Of a stretch of DNA of 64,000 nucleotides, positions 45,656 through 54,835 are shown piece after piece (within the stretch, counting starts at the first letter, position 1; the number at the start of each line of letters is the position of its first letter). Both the position numbers and the translations under genes were made by a program. Source of the stretch: Lachnospiraceae bacterium (GTDB lineage: Bacteria; Bacillota; Clostridia; Lachnospirales; Lachnospiraceae); NCBI GenBank assembly GCA_024697595.1, contig JAILFK010000010.1:62001-126000 (forward strand), given 5' to 3'. The notes below the pieces were generated by a model. That model ran no database searches and was not told the DNA's origin. It saw only the letters and a program-made list of their open reading frames with translations.

Positions 45656-46483
45656 TTATATTTTACAAAGTTTATTATACTTGGCCTTCCAATCAGAAAT
45701 AATAACTGCAACCTGGGATCTCTCAGCATCACCATCTCTCGCCAATAAAGAATCAATCTGTTCATCGAAACATACAATTTCATTTTGCTGACTAAGAGCT
45801 GTAACTTCCTCTTTTACCGCATCTACAATATCGTCTGCAATGAAATATTTCTCAACTAATTGATTAAAGCCTTCTTCATCCCTTTTACATCTCATGCATG
45901 CTAACATCATCTTCATACTCTGAGTCTTGCTATTGCGTCTATATGCTTCATTAAAACAAGCACAAGCCTCGTCAAAAAAGAATAATCTCGCATAACACAC
46001 ACCTAAATTATGCCATATATCACCTAAAAAGCTAGTTGATATCTTCTTGGCATCCTCATCATCTAAAATATATTCATATTCATAAATAGCATCCACAATT
46101 CTATCCTTTTGAACCAATCTATCAGCTCTCATCTTCTGACATTCAATAGGACTTTTATTTTCAAAAGAGGTCAGTGTTTCAACCACCTGCATCATCTCTG
46201 ATTTAGTTAAATATCCTGTATATTGCAAAATAATACCTACAAAAGTATGTAGTGGTGCAAATTGTTCCATACATTTGCGAAGTTGTTCCTCCAAATCTTT
46301 CAAACCAAGTTCATGTCCAATCCACAAACATAAATCCCCTGAAATAAAATCATTATTTAACAAATATACATTATGGTAAATATAATAATTCAACTCCTCT
46401 AAAGAATATATATTTACACCAGACTCATCTATATATATAGGATTAGCCGCAAGAGAACGTTCACACAATATCAACTCACCCAT
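45656..46483 (-). CDS. TPR-like adaptor protein, unknown function
   Basis: 275 residues, soluble and helical. A clear TPR-type hairpin is at about residues 150-185 (IWHNLGVCYARLFFFDEACACFNEAYRRN), read in pieces: NLGVCYARLFFFDEA then CFNEAYRR. Further helical pairs follow. The start ATG (46483) lies inside the last codons of the Hsp70-like gene, with GGAGGGGG seven bases before, so the two are translationally coupled. TPR proteins often bridge Hsp70 to other proteins, which suits the neighbouring gene. That link is inference. Confidence 0.72.
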   Translation of the reverse strand: MGELILCERSLAANPIYIDESGVNIYSLEELNYYIYHNVYLLNNDFISGDLCLWIGHELGLKDLEEQLRKCMEQFAPLHTFVGIILQYTGYLTKSEMMQVVETLTSFENKSPIECQKMRADRLVQKDRIVDAIYEYEYILDDEDAKKISTSFLGDIWHNLGVCYARLFFFDEACACFNEAYRRNSKTQSMKMMLACMRCKRDEEGFNQLVEKYFIADDIVDAVKEEVTALSQQNEIVCFDEQIDSLLARDGDAERSQVAVIISDWKAKYNKLCKI

Positions 46484-47742
46484 GTTTCATCCCCCTCCTG
46501 CTCTAATTTCAAACTGATAGTATGCTCCCAGGTTTTATTAGAAGAAGGCACCATCTCGCCAAACCCCATATCTTTTATAACAACATTTATATCCCTATCA
46601 GAGATTGGAGTTGCTGTAATTCTAAGTCTAGTAGTCCTTCTGTCACGATTTGGTAAATCTGTCAATTCTAATAATTCAACATGAGCTTCTCGACTATCAG
46701 GTTGTTGAATCCAAAACTCAATCTCAGGCTCACCATCCAAAATAACCTCACACTCGCCTTTTTCTTCATACCAACTCTCGCCTGCAGAAACTAAAGTCTT
46801 AAACTGCATCTCATTTCTCACAAGAACCTTTAGATATAGATTCATCTTAGTTTCATTTGCTCCAATATAGGCAAAAGGCCAATCTACTTTTTGATTTTTG
46901 ATCATACCTGCATAACAAGCGCCCTTGGAGTATAAATTTTTACCCATAAAAACTTTTCGGCCATGACAAATCTCCTGCAAAGATACCTTCATCCAATCCC
47001 CATCAAAGCCATCTCCAACTAAATATACTGATGATATTGCACGTCCATCGAAGGTGTTCTTTACAATAGCCGCAAACTGTTGATCCTTGTCATCGAACAT
47101 TCGACCATTATTAGAATATTCCAGATTTATGGTCTGTGGCATAGTCTTTGTATTTCTTGATAAAATACAGGATATCACATCTGAACCAGTATATTCAAAC
47201 AAAGCTACATCATGTAAAAACAGATCAGGCTTTTGACTCAAAGCATAGTAATAAAAACTTTCTTTTCTATCTAGCAAAATCAATTTTGAGGTATCTATAC
47301 CAATTTTATTAACTGCCGTAGCCATCAACTCCATCATCTCAACAGTTACACTATCTGTTGAAAATGCAATTTTAGCTACCAAATCCCCAGTATAGATTCG
47401 CCCGGTTATACTTATAATCTTTTTGAAATATATAATAAACAAATCTCTTGCGCTATATTTCTCATGATCTATAAATATTTCTTCATCAGCCAATGCCCTC
47501 TGAATCAACTTATCAACGCCGTCCGCATTGCCCATCTTCACTTGATTTTTAGCTTCCTGGCCATAAAACCACTGACCAATTCCATGTTTTTTTGCCAGAT
47601 AAGTCGGAATTTGATAGTCCTCACTTCCCATAACAACACTGATAGTTCTAGGTTCTTCCATATTCTGTTGCCAAAAACTAATCATGGTATATCTATCATT
47701 TAGATCTATTCCAAGATATACTCCATTTTCCTTCTTATCCAT
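46471..47742 (-). CDS. Hsp70/actin-fold protein, DUF5716-like
   Basis: 423 residues from ATG 47742 (MDKKENGVYLGIDLND) with GAGGT upstream; a GTG at 47757 overlapping the previous stop would add five codons. The start follows Hsp70 phosphate loop 1 (YLGIDLNDRYTMISFW against GIDLGTTNS), then IPTYL and GQEAKNQ like TPSVV and GxxAK. The second phosphate loop (VALFEYTGSDVISCIL) and the adenosine loop (VYLVGDGFDG) are recognisable but degenerate. The last ~110 residues look like an Hsp70-type beta substrate domain (MNLYLKVLVRNEMQFKTLV; TTRLRITATPISDRDINV). I believe this is Pfam DUF5716. ATP binding is plausible, hydrolysis doubtful. Confidence 0.75.
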   Translation of the reverse strand: MDKKENGVYLGIDLNDRYTMISFWQQNMEEPRTISVVMGSEDYQIPTYLAKKHGIGQWFYGQEAKNQVKMGNADGVDKLIQRALADEEIFIDHEKYSARDLFIIYFKKIISITGRIYTGDLVAKIAFSTDSVTVEMMELMATAVNKIGIDTSKLILLDRKESFYYYALSQKPDLFLHDVALFEYTGSDVISCILSRNTKTMPQTINLEYSNNGRMFDDKDQQFAAIVKNTFDGRAISSVYLVGDGFDGDWMKVSLQEICHGRKVFMGKNLYSKGACYAGMIKNQKVDWPFAYIGANETKMNLYLKVLVRNEMQFKTLVSAGESWYEEKGECEVILDGEPEIEFWIQQPDSREAHVELLELTDLPNRDRRTTRLRITATPISDRDINVVIKDMGFGEMVPSSNKTWEHTISLKLEQEGDETWVS

Positions 47743-47753
47743 TCTTACCTCAA

Positions 47754-50700
47754 TCACACAATTGTAAATAATGATTTAGTAACAGTATCAAGCCCCTGAT
47801 ACTTTTTCATATCTCGAGCCAACTCTATATTTTCCCCATATACAAACATATTTTGCATATGATTAATCATATCATATCTATCTTGACGCAAGCCGTCTTC
47901 ATCCGATGAAACTGTAAGTTCCGCCTTATATTCCGGTGTCTCCATCATACCTTCTGAAAAAATCTCATATTCAATCACTTCTCCAAAAAATATGACAAAC
48001 TGTTTCACAAATATACCTTCATACATTTCATACATAATATCCTGGATGGTATCGCCATTGTTAATTCTATATAAAATATTTACCCTCTCTCCAGGATTAC
48101 CGCGGTATTCTACAAATTGTTTATCATACAAATGATATTTAACTATTAATCTCTCGTCTATATCTTTATAAAAAGCAAAATAAATATTATTTCTAATATA
48201 TTTCTTTAATAATCTATCTAGAATCTTGTACTCTCTGTCTGATAAAAGACCTGCCGTAGACAAGTATTTCATATAAGCTAAATTACAGCTCTCTTTCACA
48301 TCAAGTTCCTTGTCAAAATAATATGCTAAATATGTAAATAAATGCTCTGACACATCATCACACCCAAGCATATATTTATAGCTCCAATAATTAATATACG
48401 CCTCTATCAGCATTCTGTCCTTGCCTCTGGTCATATAAGAATCAAATATCTCACAAACCTCAGAGACGCAACTTTCGGCATACAAGGCCTGAAACAGAAT
48501 GTTCTCCTCCAACTCGCGCACCTGCATATCTTCTCTCTTGCAAGCTTTCCAAAGATTAATCATAATTTCTGTTCCGCCCACATACTGATTGGACAAGTAC
48601 GTCAATGTAGTCGTATTGTATGTATTATTTTCAAATAATCGACCACTCAAGGAAACAATAAACTCGTCTCGTTCAAATTCATTATTGAGAATCCACTCAT
48701 TACAAAATTGTAATAATAATCTATTATCAACCTCAACCGCTGGACAAGTTCTAAGCAAGTCATTGACCTGTTTAAAATGCCCTTTTGATATGTACATTGA
48801 AATCATAAATCCCAACATAGACACATCTAAATCAGCAACATTTTCCTCCTTGCTGAAATATTTCTCAAGCAAATCTTCTCTAAAATGATTCTGCAAAAAT
48901 TCAACGTATATTGGAAAATTATTGCGAATATACTTCCTTGAGACCAAAGAACTATCCATCAATATTTCCAATTTATCAACATCTTCTATTTTAAAATCAT
49001 CGGCAGTTTTCTTGTGTTCGAGATCAAATAGAATATACGGCATTGATAATGGTGACATTGCAATTAATTTATCCAAATATTTCGGAGTATACATCACCTG
49101 CTGTAAAATATATGCCTTGGTATCAGTAAGCATTTCTCCACGATTGGTTTCAAGGAAAATTCTATATTTATCTGAAATAATAGGTAAAAATGCAGCATGA
49201 TTAACCACACTTACAACTATCGGCATCTCATATTGCTCCTGATACAAAAATACCCTTGTTATATCAGGATAAAGAATTACCACCTTTTTCATATATATCA
49301 TTCCAGCAACAGCATCCGCTATTTGTTCATGAATTATGCCCATTCCGAGAATATCTTGATATATAATCGCCAAATTATCACTTATTCTATTATGCTTTAA
49401 TTGTTCAATCATAAACAATTCCATACTGCGCAGATAAACTTCATACAGCTGTGGTGCGGCCTTTTTATTGGAGATAACATTTGCATATAGCAAAGCCCTC
49501 TTATTATCCGGCAATGAACAACTATATTGAAAATACATCAAGAGCATTTGTGGTAAAGCCTCTGTACTTTCATCAGGAAGGGAAAGCATATAAGCTTCAT
49601 ATAACCCATTAAGTTTCAACTCCTGCTGAACTCCCAGCTTATACCATGGTAAATATTTTTCACCGTAAGCCTGATTTTTTATAAGATAAGAAATCATATT
49701 CAACAAAAATTTCTCATCTGGATATATCTCATAAGCCATAACAATAATGCTCCAAATTTTTTCACTAAAAAATGAAGCGTTTTCTACAGCATGTGCTATC
49801 TGAATACATAAATCCTTAGGAAAAGCATTGTGTTTAGCTGTCCAATATAAAATCTTCACAGCAAATGGATTAAAATCATGAAGTAAATACGGATCCTGAA
49901 TATACATTTCCAGAACTTCTAAATATAAATAAGGCGAGTCATACCCTGCTTCTATCCATTGTTCTATCGCCTTTAGTCTCATATTATTATTTTGAATATA
50001 TTCCTTGCGCAAAAAGGATAAAAACCAAAAGATTCTTGGATTCTCTGGATTAGCTCTAAAAATCATTTCGATTTCATGGGTAAGTCTATCCACATAAGAC
50101 TCTTCTCTCTCAATCAACGTACATAAATACAACAGATAAGCCCAGTCCTCACCGCCTTTATCTGTAATATCCTTCTTTAAATCTGAAATTGCCCAGAGAG
50201 CTTCCTGTCTTTGTTTATTAACAATCAAGCACTGAGTTCTCATCAACTGATAAAACCAAACTTTTGGATCTTCTTTGATAATATCATCAAGTATCGCTAT
50301 AGTTCTTGAGCACCAATCTCCAGTAGTAATTCTTCTAAATCTATACTCTTTATATAAATTTGAAATCTGAACCATCCTGTAGTCTATAGCTTTTACAGAT
50401 GAAAGTTCTGAATCTTCTTTTGTATCGGCAGTTGCCATAATCTCAACAGTCTTGATTATTCCTTTACACTCAAATGTAATACGGCAATAATTTTTGCCAG
50501 CATGCATTTTATCTTTATGAATGTAATAGTTGAATTCCATATAGCCGCCAAGAAAATAATCACTTGTAACTCGCTGATTTTCCACTGTGACAAAATCACT
50601 GTCACTTTGGACATCAATCTCTATGTAACCCCATGTATTCTTTGTTATTTCTATTGTCTCTTTACGATTCTCTCTAACCTCATAAAACTCATCAAATCTC

Positions 50701-51290
50701 TCTTCAACATTGAAAGTTACAGGTTGTTTCAAACTAGCTGAAACGAGGAATTCCTCCATATTCACAGAAGATGGGACAGCTTTACGAAATCCAATGTAAA
50801 GCAATTGTAAATCATTGTCACCTCTGCTTACATATTCCTCAAAAGACTTCGAGTAAAAAATACTCATAGCCTCATTCCAATGCCCTTTAGCCAAATTAGC
50901 AAAATCATCTAAACTATTTATCTCACCTATAGAAGAATTAATAGATTTGGCACATATTTTTATATCAAAAGGAAGGCGACGCTCGACTTTATTACACATA
51001 ATTGTGAAATATCCATCGATATGATCACCCTCTAATAATTTGCTACCTTTCACTTCATATCTGACAACAATCTCCACTCCTTCAAATTGAGGTTTTACAA
51101 CCTTAACATAAGGATTAGATGAATAAACCAAGCCTTTTACAGGAATATCACCCACACTTACAATTGTAAATTCGTCAGAAATTTTTGTTCCTTCGATTCC
51201 AGTAATTTCAATTTTGTCAGAAGAAAGTGACAATTGCGGTGTTTGATTTTCGAATTTGTCTTCGGACAACCGCCAAATTCTCTTACGCAA
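47754..51290 (-). CDS. Giant scaffold protein, DUF5717-like (beta domains plus helical repeats; TTG start)
   Basis: 1178 residues, no signal peptide or membrane segment. Two Ig-like/BACON-like beta domains come first (about 15-115, DEFTIVSVGDIPVKGLVYSS; and about 190-300, YCRITFECKGIIKTVEIMAT). A long alpha-solenoid of TPR-like pairs fills ~310-1000 (WFYQLMRTQCLIVNKQRQEAL, FLNMISYLIKNQAYGEKYLPW and others). A beta-rich C-terminal domain follows (ILYRINNGDTIQD, FVIFFGEVIEYEIF). It matches my memory of DUF5717 N- and C-terminal domains. The start TTG has AGGGAGT six bases upstream. It heads the operon and is coupled to the Hsp70-like gene by a GTGA-type overlap. Confidence 0.75.
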   Translation of the reverse strand: MRKRIWRLSEDKFENQTPQLSLSSDKIEITGIEGTKISDEFTIVSVGDIPVKGLVYSSNPYVKVVKPQFEGVEIVVRYEVKGSKLLEGDHIDGYFTIMCNKVERRLPFDIKICAKSINSSIGEINSLDDFANLAKGHWNEAMSIFYSKSFEEYVSRGDNDLQLLYIGFRKAVPSSVNMEEFLVSASLKQPVTFNVEERFDEFYEVRENRKETIEITKNTWGYIEIDVQSDSDFVTVENQRVTSDYFLGGYMEFNYYIHKDKMHAGKNYCRITFECKGIIKTVEIMATADTKEDSELSSVKAIDYRMVQISNLYKEYRFRRITTGDWCSRTIAILDDIIKEDPKVWFYQLMRTQCLIVNKQRQEALWAISDLKKDITDKGGEDWAYLLYLCTLIEREESYVDRLTHEIEMIFRANPENPRIFWFLSFLRKEYIQNNNMRLKAIEQWIEAGYDSPYLYLEVLEMYIQDPYLLHDFNPFAVKILYWTAKHNAFPKDLCIQIAHAVENASFFSEKIWSIIVMAYEIYPDEKFLLNMISYLIKNQAYGEKYLPWYKLGVQQELKLNGLYEAYMLSLPDESTEALPQMLLMYFQYSCSLPDNKRALLYANVISNKKAAPQLYEVYLRSMELFMIEQLKHNRISDNLAIIYQDILGMGIIHEQIADAVAGMIYMKKVVILYPDITRVFLYQEQYEMPIVVSVVNHAAFLPIISDKYRIFLETNRGEMLTDTKAYILQQVMYTPKYLDKLIAMSPLSMPYILFDLEHKKTADDFKIEDVDKLEILMDSSLVSRKYIRNNFPIYVEFLQNHFREDLLEKYFSKEENVADLDVSMLGFMISMYISKGHFKQVNDLLRTCPAVEVDNRLLLQFCNEWILNNEFERDEFIVSLSGRLFENNTYNTTTLTYLSNQYVGGTEIMINLWKACKREDMQVRELEENILFQALYAESCVSEVCEIFDSYMTRGKDRMLIEAYINYWSYKYMLGCDDVSEHLFTYLAYYFDKELDVKESCNLAYMKYLSTAGLLSDREYKILDRLLKKYIRNNIYFAFYKDIDERLIVKYHLYDKQFVEYRGNPGERVNILYRINNGDTIQDIMYEMYEGIFVKQFVIFFGEVIEYEIFSEGMMETPEYKAELTVSSDEDGLRQDRYDMINHMQNMFVYGENIELARDMKKYQGLDTVTKSLFTIV

Positions 51291-51330
51291 AATGTACTCC
51301 CTTAAGCCCTGTTCAAGTCCCTTGAATCAG

Positions 51331-51358
51331 TTGATTTTCTTGTCTAAATGACTATAAT
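51331..51358 (+). promoter_or_regulatory. Predicted promoter of the plus-strand aminotransferase
   Basis: -35 TTGATT (51331-51336), -10 TATAAT (51353-51358), spacing 16, about 46 bases before ATG 51405. Confidence 0.6.
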
Positions 51359-51360
51359 AA

Positions 51361-51389
51361 ATTATAAACTATTTGAATATTACTTGCAA
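51361..51389 (-). promoter_or_regulatory. Predicted sigma-A promoter of the DUF5717 operon
   Basis: Minus strand -35 TTGCAA (51384-51389), -10 TATAAT (51361-51366), spacing 17. It abuts the opposing aminotransferase promoter. The ~65-base leader to the TTG start contains a small inverted repeat, TTCAAG/CTTGAA (51312-51326). Confidence 0.7.
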
Positions 51390-51404
51390 TAAAAGGAGGA
51401 TAAC

Positions 51405-52493
51405 ATGATTACGCATAAAGACCATTTCCACGGAAGTGATTTAGAAAAAATCGAGAAGATTTATGGAGTCAAAAAAGAAGATATTATAAGCTTTTCAGCA
51501 AATGTAAATCCTCATGGTATATCACCACTTATGAAGAAAAATATTAAAGATAATTTGGACTGCATCTCCGCATATCCAGACAGACAATATACCGCTCTGA
51601 GAAATAGCATTTCAAACTATTGCGATTGCGATGCAGCAGACGTTATTGTTGGAAACGGCACAACAGAATTAATATCACTATTTATCAAGATATTGCAACC
51701 AAAAAAAGCCATCGTATTAGGCCCTACTTACTCTGAATATGAACGTGAGGTAACACTAAATGGCGGAACCACACTATATTATCCTCTAAAAGAAGAAAAC
51801 GACTTTAAGTTAGATATAAATCATTTCACTTCAAAGCTCGATTCTTCTATAGATTTAATAGTGCTTTGCAACCCTAACAATCCTACATCTTCAGCCATTC
51901 CAAAGACGGATATGCGAAATATATTGGATGTGTGCAAGGAAAATGATATATATGTACTAGTGGATGAAACTTATGTTGAATTCGTTGATGAAATCAAAAA
52001 ATATAGCTCTGTCTCTCTATGTACATATTACAACAATATTATAGTATTAAGAGGAACATCTAAATTCTTCGCCGCTCCTGGACTAAGACTTGGATATGCC
52101 ATAACAGGAAATAACGATTTAAAAAAAGAGATAATCAAGCGACAAGACCCCTGGTCTATTAACTCTTTAGCTGATATTGCAGGACAGGTAATGTTTTCCG
52201 ATACTGACTATATAAAACAGACTAGAGACTTGATAAATGCAGAAAAAGAAAGAATGTATAACTATTTTAAACAGAGCTCTAAATTCAAGCCCTTTAAACC
52301 AGAAGCAAACTTCATGCTTGTAAAAATACTTAATGATGATTTAGATAGCGAAATACTTTTTGAGAGAGCCATAAAGGAGAATCTTATGATTAGAGATTGC
52401 TCCACTTTTCCATTTTTAAATAATAAATTCTTCAGATTCTGCTTTATGAATCCAGAAGATAATGATAAATTAATCGAATGTTTATCTAGATAA
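51405..52493 (+). CDS. PLP-dependent class I aminotransferase, HisC/CobD-like
   Basis: 362 residues. The opening HFHGSDLEKIEKIYG and SFSANVNPHGISP recall CobD (threonine-phosphate decarboxylase) and HisC. Fold-type I landmarks: VGNGTTELISLF, NPNNPTS, DETYVEF, and the PLP lysine in RGTSKFFAAPGLRLGYA. No cobalamin or histidine genes are nearby, so the substrate cannot be told; either histidinol-phosphate/aromatic transamination or a CobD-like role is possible. Start ATG with an excellent AAAAGGAGG site; divergent from the DUF5717 operon. Confidence 0.88.
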   Translation: MITHKDHFHGSDLEKIEKIYGVKKEDIISFSANVNPHGISPLMKKNIKDNLDCISAYPDRQYTALRNSISNYCDCDAADVIVGNGTTELISLFIKILQPKKAIVLGPTYSEYEREVTLNGGTTLYYPLKEENDFKLDINHFTSKLDSSIDLIVLCNPNNPTSSAIPKTDMRNILDVCKENDIYVLVDETYVEFVDEIKKYSSVSLCTYYNNIIVLRGTSKFFAAPGLRLGYAITGNNDLKKEIIKRQDPWSINSLADIAGQVMFSDTDYIKQTRDLINAEKERMYNYFKQSSKFKPFKPEANFMLVKILNDDLDSEILFERAIKENLMIRDCSTFPFLNNKFFRFCFMNPEDNDKLIECLSR

Positions 52494-52540
52494 ATATCCA
52501 TAAGACAAAACATTATTATTCTCCAATTATAAATACAAGA

Positions 52541-52574
52541 AAAAGGCGTGACAATTAAGTCACGCTTTCTTTTT
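52541..52574. terminator. Bidirectional terminator between aminotransferase and sugar transferase genes
   Basis: Seven-base stem GCGTGAC/GTCACGC (52546-52552 and 52559-52565), six-base loop. Plus strand is followed by TTTCTTTTT; the minus strand reads CCTTTTTCTT after the stem. It serves both converging genes. Confidence 0.85.
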
Positions 52575-52593
52575 AACAAAATATATCTATTAA

Positions 52594-54027
52594 TTATTTT
52601 GCTCCTTCTTTTTTCAATACAACAAATACTGTTTTAACTAAAATCTTAATATCCGACCATATAGACCAAGTCTTTATGTACTCATTATCTAATTCTACTA
52701 CCTCTTCAAAATCAGTGATATTATTTCGACCACTAACCTGCCATAATCCAGTAATTCCCGGTTTAAAACTCAAACGCATCTTATGATGAGGAGCATAATT
52801 TTTAAATTCATCCACTGTGGGTGGTCTAGTTCCCACCAGACTCATATCCCCAAGTAATACATTAATAAACTGAGGAAACTCATCTATACTTGTTCTACGT
52901 ATTTTTTCGCCAATACCAGGTAGAATTCTTGGATCGTCTTCCATTTTAAACATGAGACCATCCATCTCATTATTTTTCATTAATTCCGCCTTACGTTCTT
53001 CAGCATCTAAATACATAGATCTAAACTTATATAAATTAAACTCTCGACCATTTTTCCCAACTCTTTTTTGTTTAAATAAAACCGGACCTGGATCCACTTT
53101 TTTAATTTTGGGTGCAACATATAAATATAATACCCCTGTGGCAATAACTCCAACAACAGCTCCTATTATATCCATAAAGCGCTTAGTCCAAATCATCCAT
53201 GTTTCAGCCACATGATTACTAGTTGTAACCACCATATGACCACCTATTCTCTCAGTCATACGATTTGGCAATCTCTCAGAGTTCATCATAAGACAAACAT
53301 GAACCACAACACCAATTTCCAAAAGAAAATCAACAATTTCGTTCTGTCTCTTACCTGAACCCACACTGATATAAGCTTCATCTATTACATTTTCAACCAA
53401 ATAATCCTTTAATTCTGAAACATTACAAACAACTTCTTCTTTTTCAATAATCTCTCCCTTCATATCTTTATCAACTATGCACACACCACACAGTTCAAAA
53501 AGATCATAAGGGCGTTTATTAAATTCTCTTATAATTTCAGCAGCTGTTTCTTCTTTTGCAATCAAAATCATCTTAGAAAGATCATGATTCTTCAAGATTT
53601 TATTTCGAATAATTCTCTTCCACACTATTCTCTCTGCATAAATAGCGAACAAAGAAATAATACCTGTAAATCCAAATATTAAACGTGAAAAAACAAAGGA
53701 CAGCTGAAAAGCATACAAATATATAACGAAAATAGCAAATGTAACTATTATCTGTGAAATTACTGCTCGCAATTCCCCCCATCTGTCACGCCTTATAATA
53801 TTTTTATAAGCAGAAGTTGCCAACGCTGTTACAATATAAATAATAACAAGAGATATCCATCCAACTTCAAGAATATCATGCCACCAAAATTCATATTCAA
53901 TTTTTTGTCTGATTAAAATAGCCAAAGCATAAGATAATGTAAGAGCCACAACATCTCCTATCAAAAAGTCAAAATGCTTTGCCCAAGATTTTAGTTTTCT
54001 CGCATACATAGGCATATTATATAACAT
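52594..54027 (-). CDS. Undecaprenyl-phosphate sugar phosphotransferase (polyprenyl glycosylphosphotransferase)
   Basis: 477 residues. About four to five membrane helices (residues 20-140), a Rossmann-like CoA-binding-type middle domain (about 145-260, with KMILIAKEETAAEIIREF), another membrane helix near 290 (IIGAVVGVIATGVLYLYV), then the bacterial sugar transferase domain: FKQKRVGKNGREFNLYKFRSM, DDPRILPGIGEKIRRTSIDEFPQ, GDMSLVGTRPP and PGITGLWQVSGRN (read in parts). It moves a hexose-1-phosphate onto the lipid carrier to start exopolysaccharide or capsule synthesis. No clear ribosome site at the ATG. The rest of a polysaccharide locus is absent. Confidence 0.92.
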   Translation of the reverse strand: MLYNMPMYARKLKSWAKHFDFLIGDVVALTLSYALAILIRQKIEYEFWWHDILEVGWISLVIIYIVTALATSAYKNIIRRDRWGELRAVISQIIVTFAIFVIYLYAFQLSFVFSRLIFGFTGIISLFAIYAERIVWKRIIRNKILKNHDLSKMILIAKEETAAEIIREFNKRPYDLFELCGVCIVDKDMKGEIIEKEEVVCNVSELKDYLVENVIDEAYISVGSGKRQNEIVDFLLEIGVVVHVCLMMNSERLPNRMTERIGGHMVVTTSNHVAETWMIWTKRFMDIIGAVVGVIATGVLYLYVAPKIKKVDPGPVLFKQKRVGKNGREFNLYKFRSMYLDAEERKAELMKNNEMDGLMFKMEDDPRILPGIGEKIRRTSIDEFPQFINVLLGDMSLVGTRPPTVDEFKNYAPHHKMRLSFKPGITGLWQVSGRNNITDFEEVVELDNEYIKTWSIWSDIKILVKTVFVVLKKEGAK

Positions 54028-54046
54028 TAGACCAAAAGAATCTATG

Positions 54047-54707
54047 TTATTTTTGTGATATAGAATTTAACCTTTCTTGTTTCTTTTCCCTTATTATTCC
54101 CTCGATATATTGATAAATAATAGCAACTAATAACGATATTACCATAATGATAAATGGAGGTATAATAAACCATACACCATCAGGTAAAACTTCATTTAAC
54201 GCGTTTCTGAAGAATATATGCGTCAACCACATAACAGTTGAATATTTCCCAATGAAGGCAAATATTTTTCTAAACCCTGGTATCTTAAAAATAATGAATA
54301 TTGCCAAAAATATCTGCCAAAACAGATATAACCACTTCAGTAAAAGAATCGCCATAGAGAGAAAAAAACTCCTCTCCCATTACTTGTGATTTAATCCAAT
54401 AAAATACATAAGACAAAATTGCCACCGTACAAAAAGTTTTCATAACCTTTGTAAGACGAATCTTAATCCAGCTAGAATCATCTAATATTTCAGGTTTGTT
54501 CATAAAACTGAGGTAAAGTCCATAACCGGAAACAAAGGCGAAAATGGCCACACAAACCTTGGCATATATTCCAACATTTAGCACGCCCTCCATTGTAAAT
54601 GGAGCAAAATTTAAATTTAGATCCTTGAACAAATCTGTATCGTGAAAACAATGATGAAATATCATCCAAAGTATAGCTATTCCCTTTAATGCAGTTGAAT
54701 CTTCCTT
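54047..54707 (-). pseudogene. Broken acyltransferase-3 family membrane protein
   Basis: Two overlapping frames carry pieces of one family. The 5' piece (54285-54707) opens after a TAG with KEDSTALKGIAIL...MIFHHCF, the usual start of Acyltransferase-3 membrane enzymes, but no start codon precedes it; the first ATG (54665) comes too late. The 3' piece (54047-54355, next frame) has IFAFIGKYSTVMWLTHIFF, the usual last helices. Together about 230 residues instead of the usual ~340, so there is an internal deletion plus frameshift. The intact ancestor would have O-acetylated polysaccharide, consistent with the neighbouring sugar transferase. Confidence 0.8.
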
Positions 54708-54740
54708 CTAAATATATCTACCCATAATTAATTTCCTATA

Positions 54741-54794
54741 AAAACATCGGCCTCTAAAAGCAAGAATATAAAACTCTAACTTTTAGGGGCCGAT
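54741..54794 (-). terminator. Terminator after the nfnA-nfnB operon
   Basis: Fifteen-base stem with one mismatch (54746-54760 and 54780-54794, ATCGGCC outer arms), 19-base loop, followed on the minus strand by GTTTTTAT. It begins about 40 bases after the nfnB stop. Confidence 0.82.
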
Positions 54795-54835
54795 AAAATA
54801 TTAGCAATGCTAAATATGCAATTTCACATCACATA

